Below are positions 8,146 to 16,709 of a stretch of DNA of 64,000 bases, piece after piece. The DNA comes from Sulfitobacter sp. THAF37 (GTDB lineage: Bacteria > Pseudomonadota > Alphaproteobacteria > Rhodobacterales > Rhodobacteraceae), in NCBI RefSeq assembly GCF_009363555.1, contig NZ_CP045372.1:3359501-3423500 (forward strand). Reading direction: 5' to 3'. The position numbers and the translations under genes are program-made. Each line of letters opens with the position of its first letter. The first letter of the stretch is position 1. The notes beneath the pieces were generated by a model. It worked only from the letters and a program-made list of their open reading frames with translations. It made no database searches and was not told where the DNA came from.

Positions 8146-9518
8146 TGTTTCTCTCTGTATTCGACATGTTCAAGGTCGGCATCGGCCCCTCGTCCTCGCA
8201 CACGATGGGACCGATGGTCGCCGCCGGGCGGTTTCTCGACATGATGCGCGCTTCGCCGTTCCGGTTTGCCGGGCTGCGCGCGTCGCTTCACGGCAGCCTT
8301 GCCTTCACCGGGGTCGGCCACGCGACCGACCGGGCCACGATCCTGGGGCTGGCGGGATTCACCCCGCAGGACTACGTTCAGGACAAGGCCGAAGCCGCGC
8401 TGAAGCAGATCGGCAAGACCCGCATGATCGAGGTCGAAGGTCTGCCGCCGCTTCGCTTCGATCCCGGTTCGGACATGATCTTCGACTATGTCACCAAACT
8501 TGCGGGCCACGCCAATGGCATGATGCTGATGGCCACCGATGCTCAGGGCGATGTGACCCTGCGCGAAACCTTCTATTCCATCGGCGGCGGTTTCGTGATG
8601 ACCGAGGCCGAGCTGGCCGCCGGACGGAACACCGACGAAGGCGCGCCGGTACCCTACCCGTTCAAATCCGCCGCCGAAATGCTGGAGATGGCCCGGGCGT
8701 CGGGCAAGTCGATCGCACAGATGAAACGCGCCAACGAGGTATCCCGCAATGGCGAAATTCACCTGCGCGATGGCGCGAAACGTCTGTGGCAGGTGATGAA
8801 CGACTGCATCGACCGTGGCCTGACCACCGACGGCACCCTGCCCGGCGGGCTGGCCGTGAAACGGCGCGCCAAGGGTATTTACGATGCCCTGCAGGCCGAA
8901 CGCGGCCAGAACCAGCGCGCGCCGCATACGATCAACGACTGGATGAGCGTCTACGCCATGGCCGTGAACGAAGAGAATGCCGCCGGCGGTCAGGTTGTCA
9001 CCGCCCCGACGAACGGGGCGGCCGGGGTCATGCCGGCCACCCTGCGCTATTATCTCGACCACGTGCCCGGCGCGTCCGAGACGCATGTGGAAGATTTCCT
9101 GCTGACCGCCGCCGCCATCGGCGGCCTGGTCAAGTTCAACGCGTCGATCTCGGGTGCCGAAGCGGGCTGCCAGGCCGAGGTCGGCAGCGCCGCGGCCATG
9201 TCCGCGGCGGGCCTGTGCGCGGTAATGGGCGGCACACCTGAGCAGATCGAGAACGCGGCGGAAATCGCGCTGGAGCATCACCTGGGCATGACCTGCGACC
9301 CGGTTAAGGGATTGGTGCAGGTGCCCTGCATCGAACGCAACGGGCTGGGCGCGATCAAGGCGGTCTCTGCCGCGTCGCTCGCGCTGCGCGGGGACGGCAC
9401 ACACCTTGTCCCCCTCGACGCCTGTATCGAGACGATGCGCCAGACCGGCGCGGACATGTCCGAGAAATACAAGGAAACCTCGCTCGGAGGGCTCGCCGTG
9501 AACGTGCCCAACTGCTAG
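8145..9518 (+). CDS. sdaA: L-serine ammonia-lyase (iron-sulfur type, single chain)
   Basis: Deaminates L-serine to pyruvate and ammonia. The N-terminal beta domain starts with 'FDMFKVGIGPSSSHT' and the C-terminal alpha domain contains 'APTNGAAGVMP' and the cysteines expected to bind the [4Fe-4S] cluster (Cys residues in GAEAGCQAE, MTCDP and VPCIERN). At 457 residues it has the normal single-chain SdaA length. GGAAG precedes the ATG at 8145. It is coupled to the upstream GST gene by a TGATG overlap. Confidence 0.95.
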   Translation: MFLSVFDMFKVGIGPSSSHTMGPMVAAGRFLDMMRASPFRFAGLRASLHGSLAFTGVGHATDRATILGLAGFTPQDYVQDKAEAALKQIGKTRMIEVEGLPPLRFDPGSDMIFDYVTKLAGHANGMMLMATDAQGDVTLRETFYSIGGGFVMTEAELAAGRNTDEGAPVPYPFKSAAEMLEMARASGKSIAQMKRANEVSRNGEIHLRDGAKRLWQVMNDCIDRGLTTDGTLPGGLAVKRRAKGIYDALQAERGQNQRAPHTINDWMSVYAMAVNEENAAGGQVVTAPTNGAAGVMPATLRYYLDHVPGASETHVEDFLLTAAAIGGLVKFNASISGAEAGCQAEVGSAAAMSAAGLCAVMGGTPEQIENAAEIALEHHLGMTCDPVKGLVQVPCIERNGLGAIKAVSAASLALRGDGTHLVPLDACIETMRQTGADMSEKYKETSLGGLAVNVPNC

Positions 9519-9723
9519 CGGGGCGCGGCCTGACGCTGAGTGAAGAACAGCTTCACAATCACCATCGGCCCTTGATTTCCGGTGCATTTTGCAATATCCG
9601 GTTCTCGCTAACGTTATTCTTTTTCGACCCACTGTCTCCCTCACACGGCGCTCAGTCCCGATCCAGACCGACTACGCCACGCTGTCGCATCCTGCGGACA
9701 GCCCCAAAACGGAGACTACGGAT

Positions 9724-9930
9724 ATGGCCACTGGCACCGTAAAATGGTTCAACTCGACAAAAGGCTTCGGCTTCATCGCGCCCGATGGCGGCAGCAAGGA
9801 CGTGTTCGTGCACATTTCCGCTGTTGAGCGCGCGGGCCTGACCGGCCTGGCAGACGACCAGAAAGTGACATTCGACATCGAAGCGGGCCGTGACGGCCGC
9901 GAATCGGCGACGAACCTCGCACTGGCATAA
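9724..9930 (+). CDS. Cold-shock domain protein (CspA family)
   Basis: A 68-residue nucleic-acid-binding OB-fold protein with both RNP motifs (KGFGFIAP and VFVHISAV). It probably acts as an RNA chaperone. The frame is open further upstream, but homology starts at MATGTVKWF and GGAG lies about 10 nt before that ATG. About 200 bp separate it from sdaA, leaving room for a long 5' UTR of the kind cold-shock genes often use. A strong terminator follows at once. Confidence 0.95.
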   Translation: MATGTVKWFNSTKGFGFIAPDGGSKDVFVHISAVERAGLTGLADDQKVTFDIEAGRDGRESATNLALA

Positions 9931-9953
9931 GCCAAACCACGCGAAGTCATGTG

Positions 9954-9984
9954 AAACGCGGTCCCTGCAAAGGGGCCGCGTTTT
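9954..9984 (+). terminator. Rho-independent terminator of the cold-shock gene
   Basis: A 12-bp stem with one G-T wobble (left arm 9954-9965, right arm 9972-9983) closes a 6-nt loop and runs into TTTT at 9981-9984. It lies 24 bp after the csp stop. Confidence 0.88.
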
Positions 9985-10171
9985 GCGTTTGTTCCACACA
10001 CCCCGGTCCGGCGCTGGCACGGCTGGGTTACATCCGCCCGGTCCCGCTTGACGGCCCCTCGCGCGTCCCGGGGCGAAGGCCCGGACCGCGGCGCCTTCGC
10101 ATGGCATTCGACACCTGCCCCCGCGCTCGCAGACGTGCCACGAAAGACCTGTCAGATCCATCCTGTCATAT

Positions 10172-10205
10172 ACGGCGTGGGGGTGTATCCCCTCAGCATA
10201 CGGGT
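10172..10205. repeat. IS1595-family left end: target duplication plus inverted repeat
   Basis: Target duplication ACGGCGTG (10172-10179) is followed by the left inverted repeat (10180-10205). The repeat matches the right end at 21 of 26 positions; the first 14 bases are identical. Confidence 0.9.
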
Positions 10206-10242
10206 GGTTTAAATGATTAAACTCACCTTGTCGCTGATCTGT

Positions 10243-11010
10243 TTAGTTTGTGGCGACCCTATCCATAGCGAAGACAAATTTACCGCTGTCTCCAGGATGC
10301 TCGACCAGAGTTCCGCTGAAAATCGGGGTGTGGTGAATGTCTCGGAAAACGTCTTTGTACTGAATCATGTACACGAACCTTATGACAGCATCTTCGGTTG
10401 CATCCATGGTTCTAGAAAGCGTAGCGCCTTGATCCGAGTTTTTTGGAGGAATGACTGGATGAGGGGTTCCGACATGCCCAATTCGTTCAATGTCGTATAT
10501 GACTGTCGTGGTCTCATTAGGCATGACGTACATTATGTTGTAACCCACCCGCGCCTCGAACGCGGGGGAATTCCCAGAGTTTTGAATGTTCGCGCGGATA
10601 CTAACGTTGATTTTTCCATCTCTGATATGTCTGATCGTTATGTCGCCGATATTAAGGCCAAGGTAGGCGGCGACCTGAGCCTTGCCTACCTCTCTAGTGG
10701 TCTTGAGGGTGAAAACCAAAACGACAAAAGCCCCGACAGTAAATATCATCATGAGCCATTGAGCCACGGAGTCCTCAATAGAGAAGATTCTGCGCGGCCA
10801 ATACATCAAGTCTGGCCTGCTGTCGTTTTGATTTCCCTGATGGTATTGACTGGAGTTGTTCTCGGAACTCTTGTCGGAAAATGGATCAATCGGTGATACG
10901 AACGTGACAAATACAAAGAACACAGTTGTGATGGAGACGCCAATTATTAGCCCTAAAGCAAAGAACCCCCGGTCTGTTAACCTATGCCAAAGTCGGTAAA
11001 GTGAGATCAT
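10243..11010 (-). CDS. IS passenger: two-helix membrane protein of unknown function
   Basis: A 255-residue protein with two transmembrane helices (about 15-38 and 84-104), the second followed by the basic segment 'LKTTREVGKAQVAAYLGL'. The C-terminal 140 residues form a soluble beta-rich domain ('VSIRANIQNSGNSPAFEARV'). I recall this helix-helix-TREVGxAQ-beta layout from many uncharacterised alphaproteobacterial proteins but know no function. Its base composition is markedly AT-richer than the neighbourhood. A long plus-strand ORF overlaps it and is judged a shadow. It lies inside the IS and was presumably transported with it. Confidence 0.75.
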   Translation of the reverse strand: MISLYRLWHRLTDRGFFALGLIIGVSITTVFFVFVTFVSPIDPFSDKSSENNSSQYHQGNQNDSRPDLMYWPRRIFSIEDSVAQWLMMIFTVGAFVVLVFTLKTTREVGKAQVAAYLGLNIGDITIRHIRDGKINVSIRANIQNSGNSPAFEARVGYNIMYVMPNETTTVIYDIERIGHVGTPHPVIPPKNSDQGATLSRTMDATEDAVIRFVYMIQYKDVFRDIHHTPIFSGTLVEHPGDSGKFVFAMDRVATN

Positions 11011-11012
11011 CT

Positions 11013-11186
11013 ATGACAAACCTTAAGACAGCCCGTGACAAGGGCAAACTAGAAGAGTTCATCAAGGAACACGAGGTCGATCCTGACGGCGACCTCGATA
11101 AACTGGACGCCGTGATTAAGCGTCCATCTCAGGAAAGCGAGAAAGCAACTCGTCCAGCATCGTCTCGGGACGCATCCGACGATTAA
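11013..11186 (+). CDS. IS-associated small hydrophilic protein
   Basis: A 57-residue, highly charged ORF beginning MTNLKTARDKGKLEEF and ending in a Ser/Asp-rich tail. Its start lies 3 bp from the divergent start of the membrane-protein gene, and its last 71 bp overlap the 3' end of the convergent transposase gene. I recall similar small charged ORFs next to IS1595-type transposases, which favours a real gene. Its role is unknown, and its short length and overlap keep confidence moderate. Confidence 0.55.
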   Translation: MTNLKTARDKGKLEEFIKEHEVDPDGDLDKLDAVIKRPSQESEKATRPASSRDASDD

Positions 11187-11994
11187 AGCGGTACTCAAAT
11201 TCCTTGGCGTAGGTTTCAAGGTACTTGGGTGAAACACTGGTATGCGTGCCTTGGATTGAGCATTTCAGGTGACGCCAGAAATTCTCTACCGCGTTCACCG
11301 TTTCACCGTTCGGGCCAACGTATCCGTCCCGATCCTTGTTGATCCGCTTCAAGTCATGGCCCAACTGGTCAAGGCCATTGTAGGAGCGCCACTGGTCGGC
11401 GTGGATCTGAGTGCCCTTGGCAACGGCTTTCTCCATCTCACCGTGCAGGGTGACGCGTGAGGCGTTCGGGATCACCTTAACGATAGGCTCGCCGCCGCGC
11501 TCCACCATCGCCATGATAGCGGTCTTGTGCGGGCGACGGCCATGCGTACCGGGCTTGCGACCGCCCATGTAAGTTTCGTCCACCTGGACAATCTCACATT
11601 CGTCGCCAATGGGCGCGTCACCGTCGATTTCTGCCATGTGTTCGCGGATCAGCCGCGCCATGCGCCATGCGGTCTTGTAGGTAACGCCAAGCTGGCGCTG
11701 CAATTCCTTGCCGCTGACGCCATGCTTGGACGTGGTGAACAGGAAGATTGCGTAGAACCAAAGTTGAAGCGGGGTGCGGCTCTTTTCGAAGATGCTGCCC
11801 ACCATCGGGTGAATGTGATGCCCGCACCACTGGCAAGAAAAGGCTTGTTCATTGGTCAGGCGATACCACTTGGCCGCGCGCTCACACTTGGGGCAAACGT
11901 GGCCTTGGCCGAAGCGGACATTGAACAAATGCTCAAGGCAAGCCTCGTCGGTGGGGAACTTTTGGAAGAACTGGCGGACGTTGGTCTGTTTCAT
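11116..11994 (-). CDS. IS1595-family (ISXO2-like) transposase
   Basis: A 292-residue transposase with an N-terminal zinc ribbon (Cys34, Cys37, Cys54, Cys57) and an ISXO2-type catalytic domain. The acidic residues appear as Asp139 (VDETYMGG), Asp200 (HADQWRSY) and Glu237 (VENFWRHLK). The reading frame is complete. The start ATG lies 48 bp inside the right inverted repeat end. It shares its 3' end with a convergent small ORF. Confidence 0.95.
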   Translation of the reverse strand: MKQTNVRQFFQKFPTDEACLEHLFNVRFGQGHVCPKCERAAKWYRLTNEQAFSCQWCGHHIHPMVGSIFEKSRTPLQLWFYAIFLFTTSKHGVSGKELQRQLGVTYKTAWRMARLIREHMAEIDGDAPIGDECEIVQVDETYMGGRKPGTHGRRPHKTAIMAMVERGGEPIVKVIPNASRVTLHGEMEKAVAKGTQIHADQWRSYNGLDQLGHDLKRINKDRDGYVGPNGETVNAVENFWRHLKCSIQGTHTSVSPKYLETYAKEFEYRFNRRMRPETMLDELLSRFPEMDA

Positions 11995-12016
11995 ACAGTT
12001 TAGATGGGGATTGCCC

Positions 12017-12050
12017 TACCGTATGTCAAGGGGATACACCCCACGGCGTG
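12017..12050. repeat. IS1595-family right end: inverted repeat plus target duplication
   Basis: The right inverted repeat (12017-12042) is the imperfect complement of 10180-10205. It is followed by the second copy of target duplication ACGGCGTG (12043-12050). Confidence 0.9.
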
Positions 12051-12176
12051 TTTTCGTGTGAGGAACGACACGCCGAAACCTTTCGCATTTTTGCACAGCC
12101 CCCGTGCCTGCAACTCTCTTTTCAGGCCCGCGCTGCGCACCTATCTGTCTTGCAGCTTCAGACAAGGAGAATTGTC

Positions 12177-13088
12177 ATGTCCCTCAGACCCACACTTGAG
12201 ACCCGGCGCGCGATCCCCACGCTTGAAGGTGCGGGTGTCAAGCTGCACCGCGCCTTCGGCTTTCAGGATCCGTCCGAACTGGACCCTTTCCTGCTGTTCG
12301 ACGATTTTCGCAACGAACGGCCCGAGGATTTCGAAAAAGGGTTCCCCTGGCATCCGCACCGGGGGATCGAAACCATTACATACGTGCTGGAAGGTACGGT
12401 GGAACACGGCGATTCGCTGGGCAACACCGGCACACTGGGCGCGGGTGACGTGCAATGGATGACCGCCGGGTCGGGCATCCTGCACCAGGAAATGCCCGCC
12501 GGAAACGCGCGGGGGCAGATGCATGGCTTCCAGCTTTGGGGGAACCTGCCATCGGCGCAAAAGATGACGGCACCGCGCTACCAGGATGTGACCGCGGCCG
12601 ATATTCCGGTCGTGACGGACGACGACGGCACGCAGGTCAAGGTGATCACCGGGAACTTCTGGGGCAAGACCGGCCCGGTTGACGGGATCGCGGCAGACCC
12701 GCAGTACCTCGACATCACGGTGCCTGCGGGTGTGAAGAAGACCTTCCGCATCGACACATACCGCCGGGCCTTCGCCTATGTGTTCCAGGGGTCCGGTGCC
12801 TTTGCCGACGCGTCTGCCCCGTCCGGCGTGCTGCTGGAAAAGGAAGTGGCGGGCGAAGAGCTCAACATCCGCGACCTCAGCGGCGACCGCACCCTGATCC
12901 GGTTCGGCACGGGCGACGAAGTGACCGTGCAGGCCGGCGAGCAGGGTCTGCGCTTCCTGCTGATCTCCGGCGCGCCGATCGAAGAGCCTGTCGCCTGGCA
13001 TGGGCCGATCGTGATGAACACCCGCGCCGAGCTGGAACAGGCCTTTGCCGACCTGCGCAACGGCAAGTTCATCCGCCCCGCGCATTGA
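12177..13088 (+). CDS. Pirin family protein
   Basis: A 303-residue bicupin. The N-terminal cupin has the pirin metal-binding signature 'PWHPHRGIETITY' and a further His in 'GILHQEMP'; the C-terminal domain has 'GAPIEEPVAWHGP'. Some pirins act as quercetin dioxygenases or redox co-regulators, so the substrate here is open. AAGGAG precedes the ATG at 12177 by 7 nt. The IS lies 134 bp upstream and may have moved or altered its promoter. The gene converges on a TetR regulator. Confidence 0.92.
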   Translation: MSLRPTLETRRAIPTLEGAGVKLHRAFGFQDPSELDPFLLFDDFRNERPEDFEKGFPWHPHRGIETITYVLEGTVEHGDSLGNTGTLGAGDVQWMTAGSGILHQEMPAGNARGQMHGFQLWGNLPSAQKMTAPRYQDVTAADIPVVTDDDGTQVKVITGNFWGKTGPVDGIAADPQYLDITVPAGVKKTFRIDTYRRAFAYVFQGSGAFADASAPSGVLLEKEVAGEELNIRDLSGDRTLIRFGTGDEVTVQAGEQGLRFLLISGAPIEEPVAWHGPIVMNTRAELEQAFADLRNGKFIRPAH

Positions 13089-13127
13089 TGTGGAATATGG
13101 TGTGGGCGCCCGACAGGCCTGACGTGG

Positions 13128-13715
13128 TCAGGGCGCGGCGCCCACGGCCTTGCGCACCATTTCCCAGTATTGTGCGACGACCTCGTCCAGGGACAAACGG
13201 CCCGTTTCGCGGAACCAGGTGTTGATCCCGGTCAGCATCGCGATGATGGCCAGCGTCACGATCTTGGTGTCCTGAACGACAAAGGCACCGCTTTCGACGC
13301 CCAGGCGCAGAATATTCTCCAGCCGGTCCTCGTAGCTGCGGCGCAGGCGCTCGATTTCGGCAAAATTGGCCGGATCGAGGTTGCGCAGTTCCATATAGGC
13401 GATGAAGACCGCATCGGGCCGGTCCGCGTGAAATCGCATGTGGAACGACACGAAGGTTTCAAGTTGCGCCAGCGCGTCCCCCTTCGGATCGGGCAGCGCG
13501 CGCAGCAGCTCTTCCAGGTGGTCGCGCATCAGTTCGAACAGAAGCGTCTGCTTGTCCGGCGTGTAGTTGTAAAGCGCGCCTGCCTGAACGCCCACCTCTG
13601 CCGCGATGGCCCGCATCGACACGGCAGCATACCCGCCCTTGGCAAAGAGCCTGAGGGCCGCCGCACGGACCTTGGGCCCGGTGATGTCGGAATGTGAGCC
13701 TGCCGTGCGTGCCAT
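13128..13715 (-). CDS. TetR/AcrR family transcriptional regulator
   Basis: A 195-residue repressor with an N-terminal TetR helix-turn-helix (about 10-57: 'AAALRLFAKGGYAAVSMRAI', then 'GVQAGALYNYTPDKQTLL') and an all-helical ligand-binding domain. The ligand cannot be predicted; the general form resembles regulators of fatty-acid or amino-acid catabolism. A 14-bp palindrome lies just upstream of its start codon and is likely its own operator. It faces a divergent small lipoprotein gene. Confidence 0.9.
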   Translation of the reverse strand: MARTAGSHSDITGPKVRAAALRLFAKGGYAAVSMRAIAAEVGVQAGALYNYTPDKQTLLFELMRDHLEELLRALPDPKGDALAQLETFVSFHMRFHADRPDAVFIAYMELRNLDPANFAEIERLRRSYEDRLENILRLGVESGAFVVQDTKIVTLAIIAMLTGINTWFRETGRLSLDEVVAQYWEMVRKAVGAAP

Positions 13716-13728
13716 GGGCCCTGATTAA

Positions 13729-13742
13729 TGAACCCTTGTTCA
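13729..13742. promoter_or_regulatory. Candidate TetR operator palindrome
   Basis: Inverted repeat TGAAC-CCTT-GTTCA, 13 bp upstream of the tetR start codon and 51 bp upstream of the divergent lipoprotein start. Position and symmetry fit autoregulation and possibly control of the divergent gene. No binding data are available. Confidence 0.5.
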
Positions 13743-13792
13743 AAAGCAAAGCCCGCTTGCGCTGTAAACCGCGCTGGTGCAAGAAAGTCTGC

Positions 13793-14083
13793 ATGAGCAT
13801 TCGCCCACAGATCGCCCTGCTGGTCGCCTGCGGCCTTGCCGCCTGCACCCAGTTTCCCGAGCTGGACAGGACGGTCTCGCCCGAACTGGCCGCCTCGGCC
13901 TATCCGGCGCTCGTTCCGCTGGAACCGGTGCTGGCGCAGGCCACCGCCGGGCGCGTCGATGCGCGCGCCACGCAGGCCGGTCTTGAGGCGCGGGTGGCGC
14001 GGCTGCGGGCACGGGCGGCACGGCTGCGCGGATCGGTCCTGACCGGCCGTGAACGCCAGCGTCTGGCCGAAGGTCTGCAATAA
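13793..14083 (+). CDS. Small lipoprotein of unknown function
   Basis: A 96-residue protein with a signal peptide and lipobox (GLAAC, acylated Cys18). The mature part is Ala/Arg rich, ends in a predicted helix ('LEARVARLRARAARLRG') and has no recognised domain. The frame opens earlier (13694), but the signal peptide dictates the ATG at 13793. It precedes hom on the same strand by 85 bp and is divergent from tetR. Confidence 0.72.
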   Translation: MSIRPQIALLVACGLAACTQFPELDRTVSPELAASAYPALVPLEPVLAQATAGRVDARATQAGLEARVARLRARAARLRGSVLTGRERQRLAEGLQ

Positions 14084-14168
14084 CGTCGGTCCTGCGTTGC
14101 ACGCCGCCGGTGAAACGGCTACATCGCGCTCAATTCCAGTCTCCGATCTCAGCCGAAGGATTCCGCCC

Positions 14169-15455
14169 ATGTCTGACCAAATTCGCCTTGGTATCGCCGG
14201 TCTGGGCACGGTCGGGGTCGGCGTGGTGCGCATCGTCCGCCAACAGGCCGCCCTGCTGGAGGCGCGCACGGGGCGCAAGATCAGCATCTCTGCCGTGTCC
14301 GCCCGAACCCGCAACCGCGAACGTGGCGTCAGCCTGAACGGATACGACTGGGAAGACGACCCCGTCGCATTGGCCACCCGCGACGACGTCGATGTCTTTG
14401 TCGAACTCATGGGCGGGTCGGACGGCCCCGCAAAGGCAGCGACAGAAGCGGCGCTGAAGGCGGGCAAGCACGTCGTCACCGCCAACAAGGCGATGCTGGC
14501 CATCCACGGGCAGGCGCTGGCCGAATTGGCCGAAGCGCAGGAGCTGAGCCTGCGCTACGAGGCCGCGGTCGCGGGCGGCATTCCGGTGGTCAAGACCCTG
14601 CTGGAGGGACTGGCCGGAAACGGCATCACCCGCGTCATGGGCGTGATGAACGGGTCGTGCAACTATATCCTGACGCGCATGGAAAGCTCGGGACAGACCT
14701 ATCAGGACATTTTCGCCGAGGCGGACGGCCTGGGCTATCTGGAAGCAGATCCGCAGCTGGACGTGGGCGGCATCGACGCGGCGCACAAACTGGCGATCCT
14801 GTCCACCATCGCCTTTGGCGCGCAGGTGGATTTCGACGGCATCCAGCTGGAAGGGATCGAACGCGTCACCATCGAGGACATCCGCGCCGCCGCCGACATG
14901 GGCTACAAGATCAAGCTGCTGGGTGTCGCACAGAAAACAGGGCGCGGGCTGGAACAGCGTATGCAACCCTGTCTGGTGCCCGAAACCTCCCCCCTCGGGC
15001 AGCTGGACGGCGGCACCAACATGGTGGTGCTCGAAGGCGATGCCGTGGGTCAGATTGTGCTGCGCGGCGCGGGTGCAGGCGAAGGTCCGACCGCCAGCGC
15101 GGTGATGGCCGATGTCTGCGACATCGCGCGGGGCACACGGCTGCCGGTCTTCGGCCAGCCAGCCAAGGGCCTTGTGCAGGCCCAGTCTGCCCAGTCCAAG
15201 ACGCCAGCCCCCTACTATCTGCGCATGGCGCTGGTGGACAAACCCGGTGCCCTGGCCAAGATCGCGACGGTTCTTGGCGAGGCGGGTGTCAGCATCAACC
15301 GGATGCGGCAGTACGAACATGACGCCACATCCGCACCAGTACTGATCGTGACGCACAAGACCATCCCCGCCGATCTTCATCGCGCCATTGCCGCGATGGA
15401 CGGCACCGGCGTGATGGCTGGCGCCCCTGTGGCCCTGCGGATCGAGGAAGTCTGA
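14169..15455 (+). CDS. hom: Homoserine dehydrogenase
   Basis: Reduces aspartate semialdehyde to homoserine on the route to threonine and methionine. The NAD(P)-binding motif GLGTVGVG lies at about residues 11-18, the catalytic domain includes 'VMNGSCNYILTRM' and 'EADPQLDVGGIDAAHK', and a C-terminal ACT domain (about 350-428, 'VDKPGALAKIATVLGEAGV') suggests allosteric control by threonine. Its 428 residues match the family. GAAGGA precedes the ATG at 14169. A terminator follows, so it is not fused transcriptionally to the peptidase module downstream. Confidence 0.96.
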   Translation: MSDQIRLGIAGLGTVGVGVVRIVRQQAALLEARTGRKISISAVSARTRNRERGVSLNGYDWEDDPVALATRDDVDVFVELMGGSDGPAKAATEAALKAGKHVVTANKAMLAIHGQALAELAEAQELSLRYEAAVAGGIPVVKTLLEGLAGNGITRVMGVMNGSCNYILTRMESSGQTYQDIFAEADGLGYLEADPQLDVGGIDAAHKLAILSTIAFGAQVDFDGIQLEGIERVTIEDIRAAADMGYKIKLLGVAQKTGRGLEQRMQPCLVPETSPLGQLDGGTNMVVLEGDAVGQIVLRGAGAGEGPTASAVMADVCDIARGTRLPVFGQPAKGLVQAQSAQSKTPAPYYLRMALVDKPGALAKIATVLGEAGVSINRMRQYEHDATSAPVLIVTHKTIPADLHRAIAAMDGTGVMAGAPVALRIEEV

Positions 15456-15500
15456 GGGCGGCGCGCCCCGATCCAAAAAACAACCGAAAAACAGGATATT

Positions 15501-15535
15501 AAGGGCCAAAGCTTGTCTGTGGCCCTTGCTTTTTG
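15501..15535 (+). terminator. Rho-independent terminator after hom
   Basis: AAGGGCCA (15501-15508) pairs with TGGCCCTT (15520-15527) across an 11-nt loop and is followed by GCTTTTTG. It lies 46 bp after the hom stop. Confidence 0.85.
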
Positions 15536-15660
15536 TGCTGAGTGGCCGGGTATGGATTCCCGTACTTGGCGAATTTCTACTCTCGGTTGATCGTCGTCCG
15601 GGGCGCCGGCTTCGCGATGCCAACATATTTCCAGACGCCCTTTCCATTTTGAGGAGAAGA

Positions 15661-16704
15661 ATGATGCAAATGAATATTGAAGAGGTCCCTACGGCGATAC
15701 GGCGCCGTGCGGCTCAATTGCTCGAAACCGTCAGGGGGACGGAAATGGATCCCACCGGCGGCAAGGCACGCCTGTCGCCTCAGGTCACGGCGCTGTTCCG
15801 GCCCGACATGGACGATGTGGCCTACTATGAGTTTGCCGTGGACCTGGGCCGGGGCGACGACCGGCTGACGGCGATCACCGGCAGGGGCGACAGGGACGGC
15901 AAGATGGGGATGCCTGCGGGCACCGGCTTCATCATTGCCGCCAGCAAGGGTCACGACCATCCCATCGCCCACTGGTCGCTGGACCGCGAACCGCCCAGCC
16001 GCCAGATTGCCATCGCGGCGGAAGAGAAAGGCAGCAGGGTCGCCCGTGTCTTCAAGGTCGATTCACTGTCCTACGTGGGCGAAACCGAGGATGGTGAGAT
16101 GGCCGGCCAGACGGGCCAGTTGCCCCTGCCGATCGAAGGGCTGCCGGAGGATTTCGAAAAGGCGCGGGGCCGGATCTCTTCCACCCTGGTCCGACCGGCG
16201 CAGAAGCCCAAGGACGACACCGATCCCGGGAACAGCAAGCCCGAGACCGTAAATCGCGGCGCCCGCCCGCAGCGGGTCAAGCTGCGCGAGGTGGAAAGCT
16301 GGGCGCAGCTGCGCAAGGTCTATGCCAAGGCCTTCGGCCCCTTGCTCGGCAATCTCGCACGCAATGCCGCCCCCGCCTGGGAGATCGAGGACCTGGTCGC
16401 CAAAATGGGCGAAGGGGTCATGACAGGCAGCACGCACCGTGTTGCCCTGCTCGAATCCGACGCCGCCGTCGAGATTTCCGGCGAGGGCGCACGGCTGGTC
16501 AAGATCGAGCCGCTGGACACGCCCGAGGGCAGCGGCGCCGTGGCCCTGCACGTCGCGGATGAAAAGCTGGCGCACGAAGTCTCGTTCGAGATGCACATCT
16601 CCTACCGATCCGGCCTGCGCGAGACCCTGCTCTTTTTCGCAGTGTCGGAAACAACCCCGTCGGACCGCAAGCCCGACAGCGGCATGAACTTTTTCGAGGA
16701 GTGA
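15661..16704 (+). CDS. Putative partner/propeptide-like protein of the C10-type peptidase
   Basis: A protein of about 347 residues that I cannot assign firmly. Residues about 53-110 ('DVAYYEFAVDLG', then 'GFIIAASKGHDHPIAHWS') resemble the propeptide/Spi inhibitor fold of C10 (streptopain-type) cysteine peptidases, where a substrate-like strand blocks the active site. The rest holds a charged linker (about 190-235) and an alpha/beta C-terminal region of unknown fold. There is no signal peptide. GAGGAG lies 4 nt before the first ATG and 7 nt before the second, so either Met could start. It overlaps the peptidase leader by a few bases, so the two are an operon. A role as inhibitor or folding partner in trans is inference. 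Confidence 0.6.
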   Translation: MMQMNIEEVPTAIRRRAAQLLETVRGTEMDPTGGKARLSPQVTALFRPDMDDVAYYEFAVDLGRGDDRLTAITGRGDRDGKMGMPAGTGFIIAASKGHDHPIAHWSLDREPPSRQIAIAAEEKGSRVARVFKVDSLSYVGETEDGEMAGQTGQLPLPIEGLPEDFEKARGRISSTLVRPAQKPKDDTDPGNSKPETVNRGARPQRVKLREVESWAQLRKVYAKAFGPLLGNLARNAAPAWEIEDLVAKMGEGVMTGSTHRVALLESDAAVEISGEGARLVKIEPLDTPEGSGAVALHVADEKLAHEVSFEMHISYRSGLRETLLFFAVSETTPSDRKPDSGMNFFEE

Positions 16705-16709
16705 TTTCA

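Larger units (their letters stand above)
10180..12042. mobile_element. Complete IS1595-family insertion sequence with passenger genes
   Basis: An 1863-bp element with both ends defined. It is flanked by an exact 8-bp target duplication (ACGGCGTG at 10172-10179 and 12043-12050) and ends in imperfect 26-bp inverted repeats beginning GGGGTGTATCCCC. It encodes an ISXO2-type DDE transposase and, unusually for its size, a membrane protein and a small hydrophilic ORF. An 8-bp duplication is the known IS1595-family value. It sits between the csp terminator and pirin and does not obviously disrupt a gene. The intact TSD and intact frames suggest a recent, possibly active copy. Confidence 0.93.

Noticed and set aside
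9519..9723. Metabolite riboswitch upstream of the cold-shock gene
   Set aside because: No conserved riboswitch core is recognisable; a long cold-shock 5' UTR explains the gap as well.
10213..10896. 227-codon plus-strand ORF inside the IS element
   Set aside because: It overlaps antisense to a membrane protein whose two hydrophobic helices, soluble domain and family-like motif look genuine. The plus-strand translation has no coherent features.
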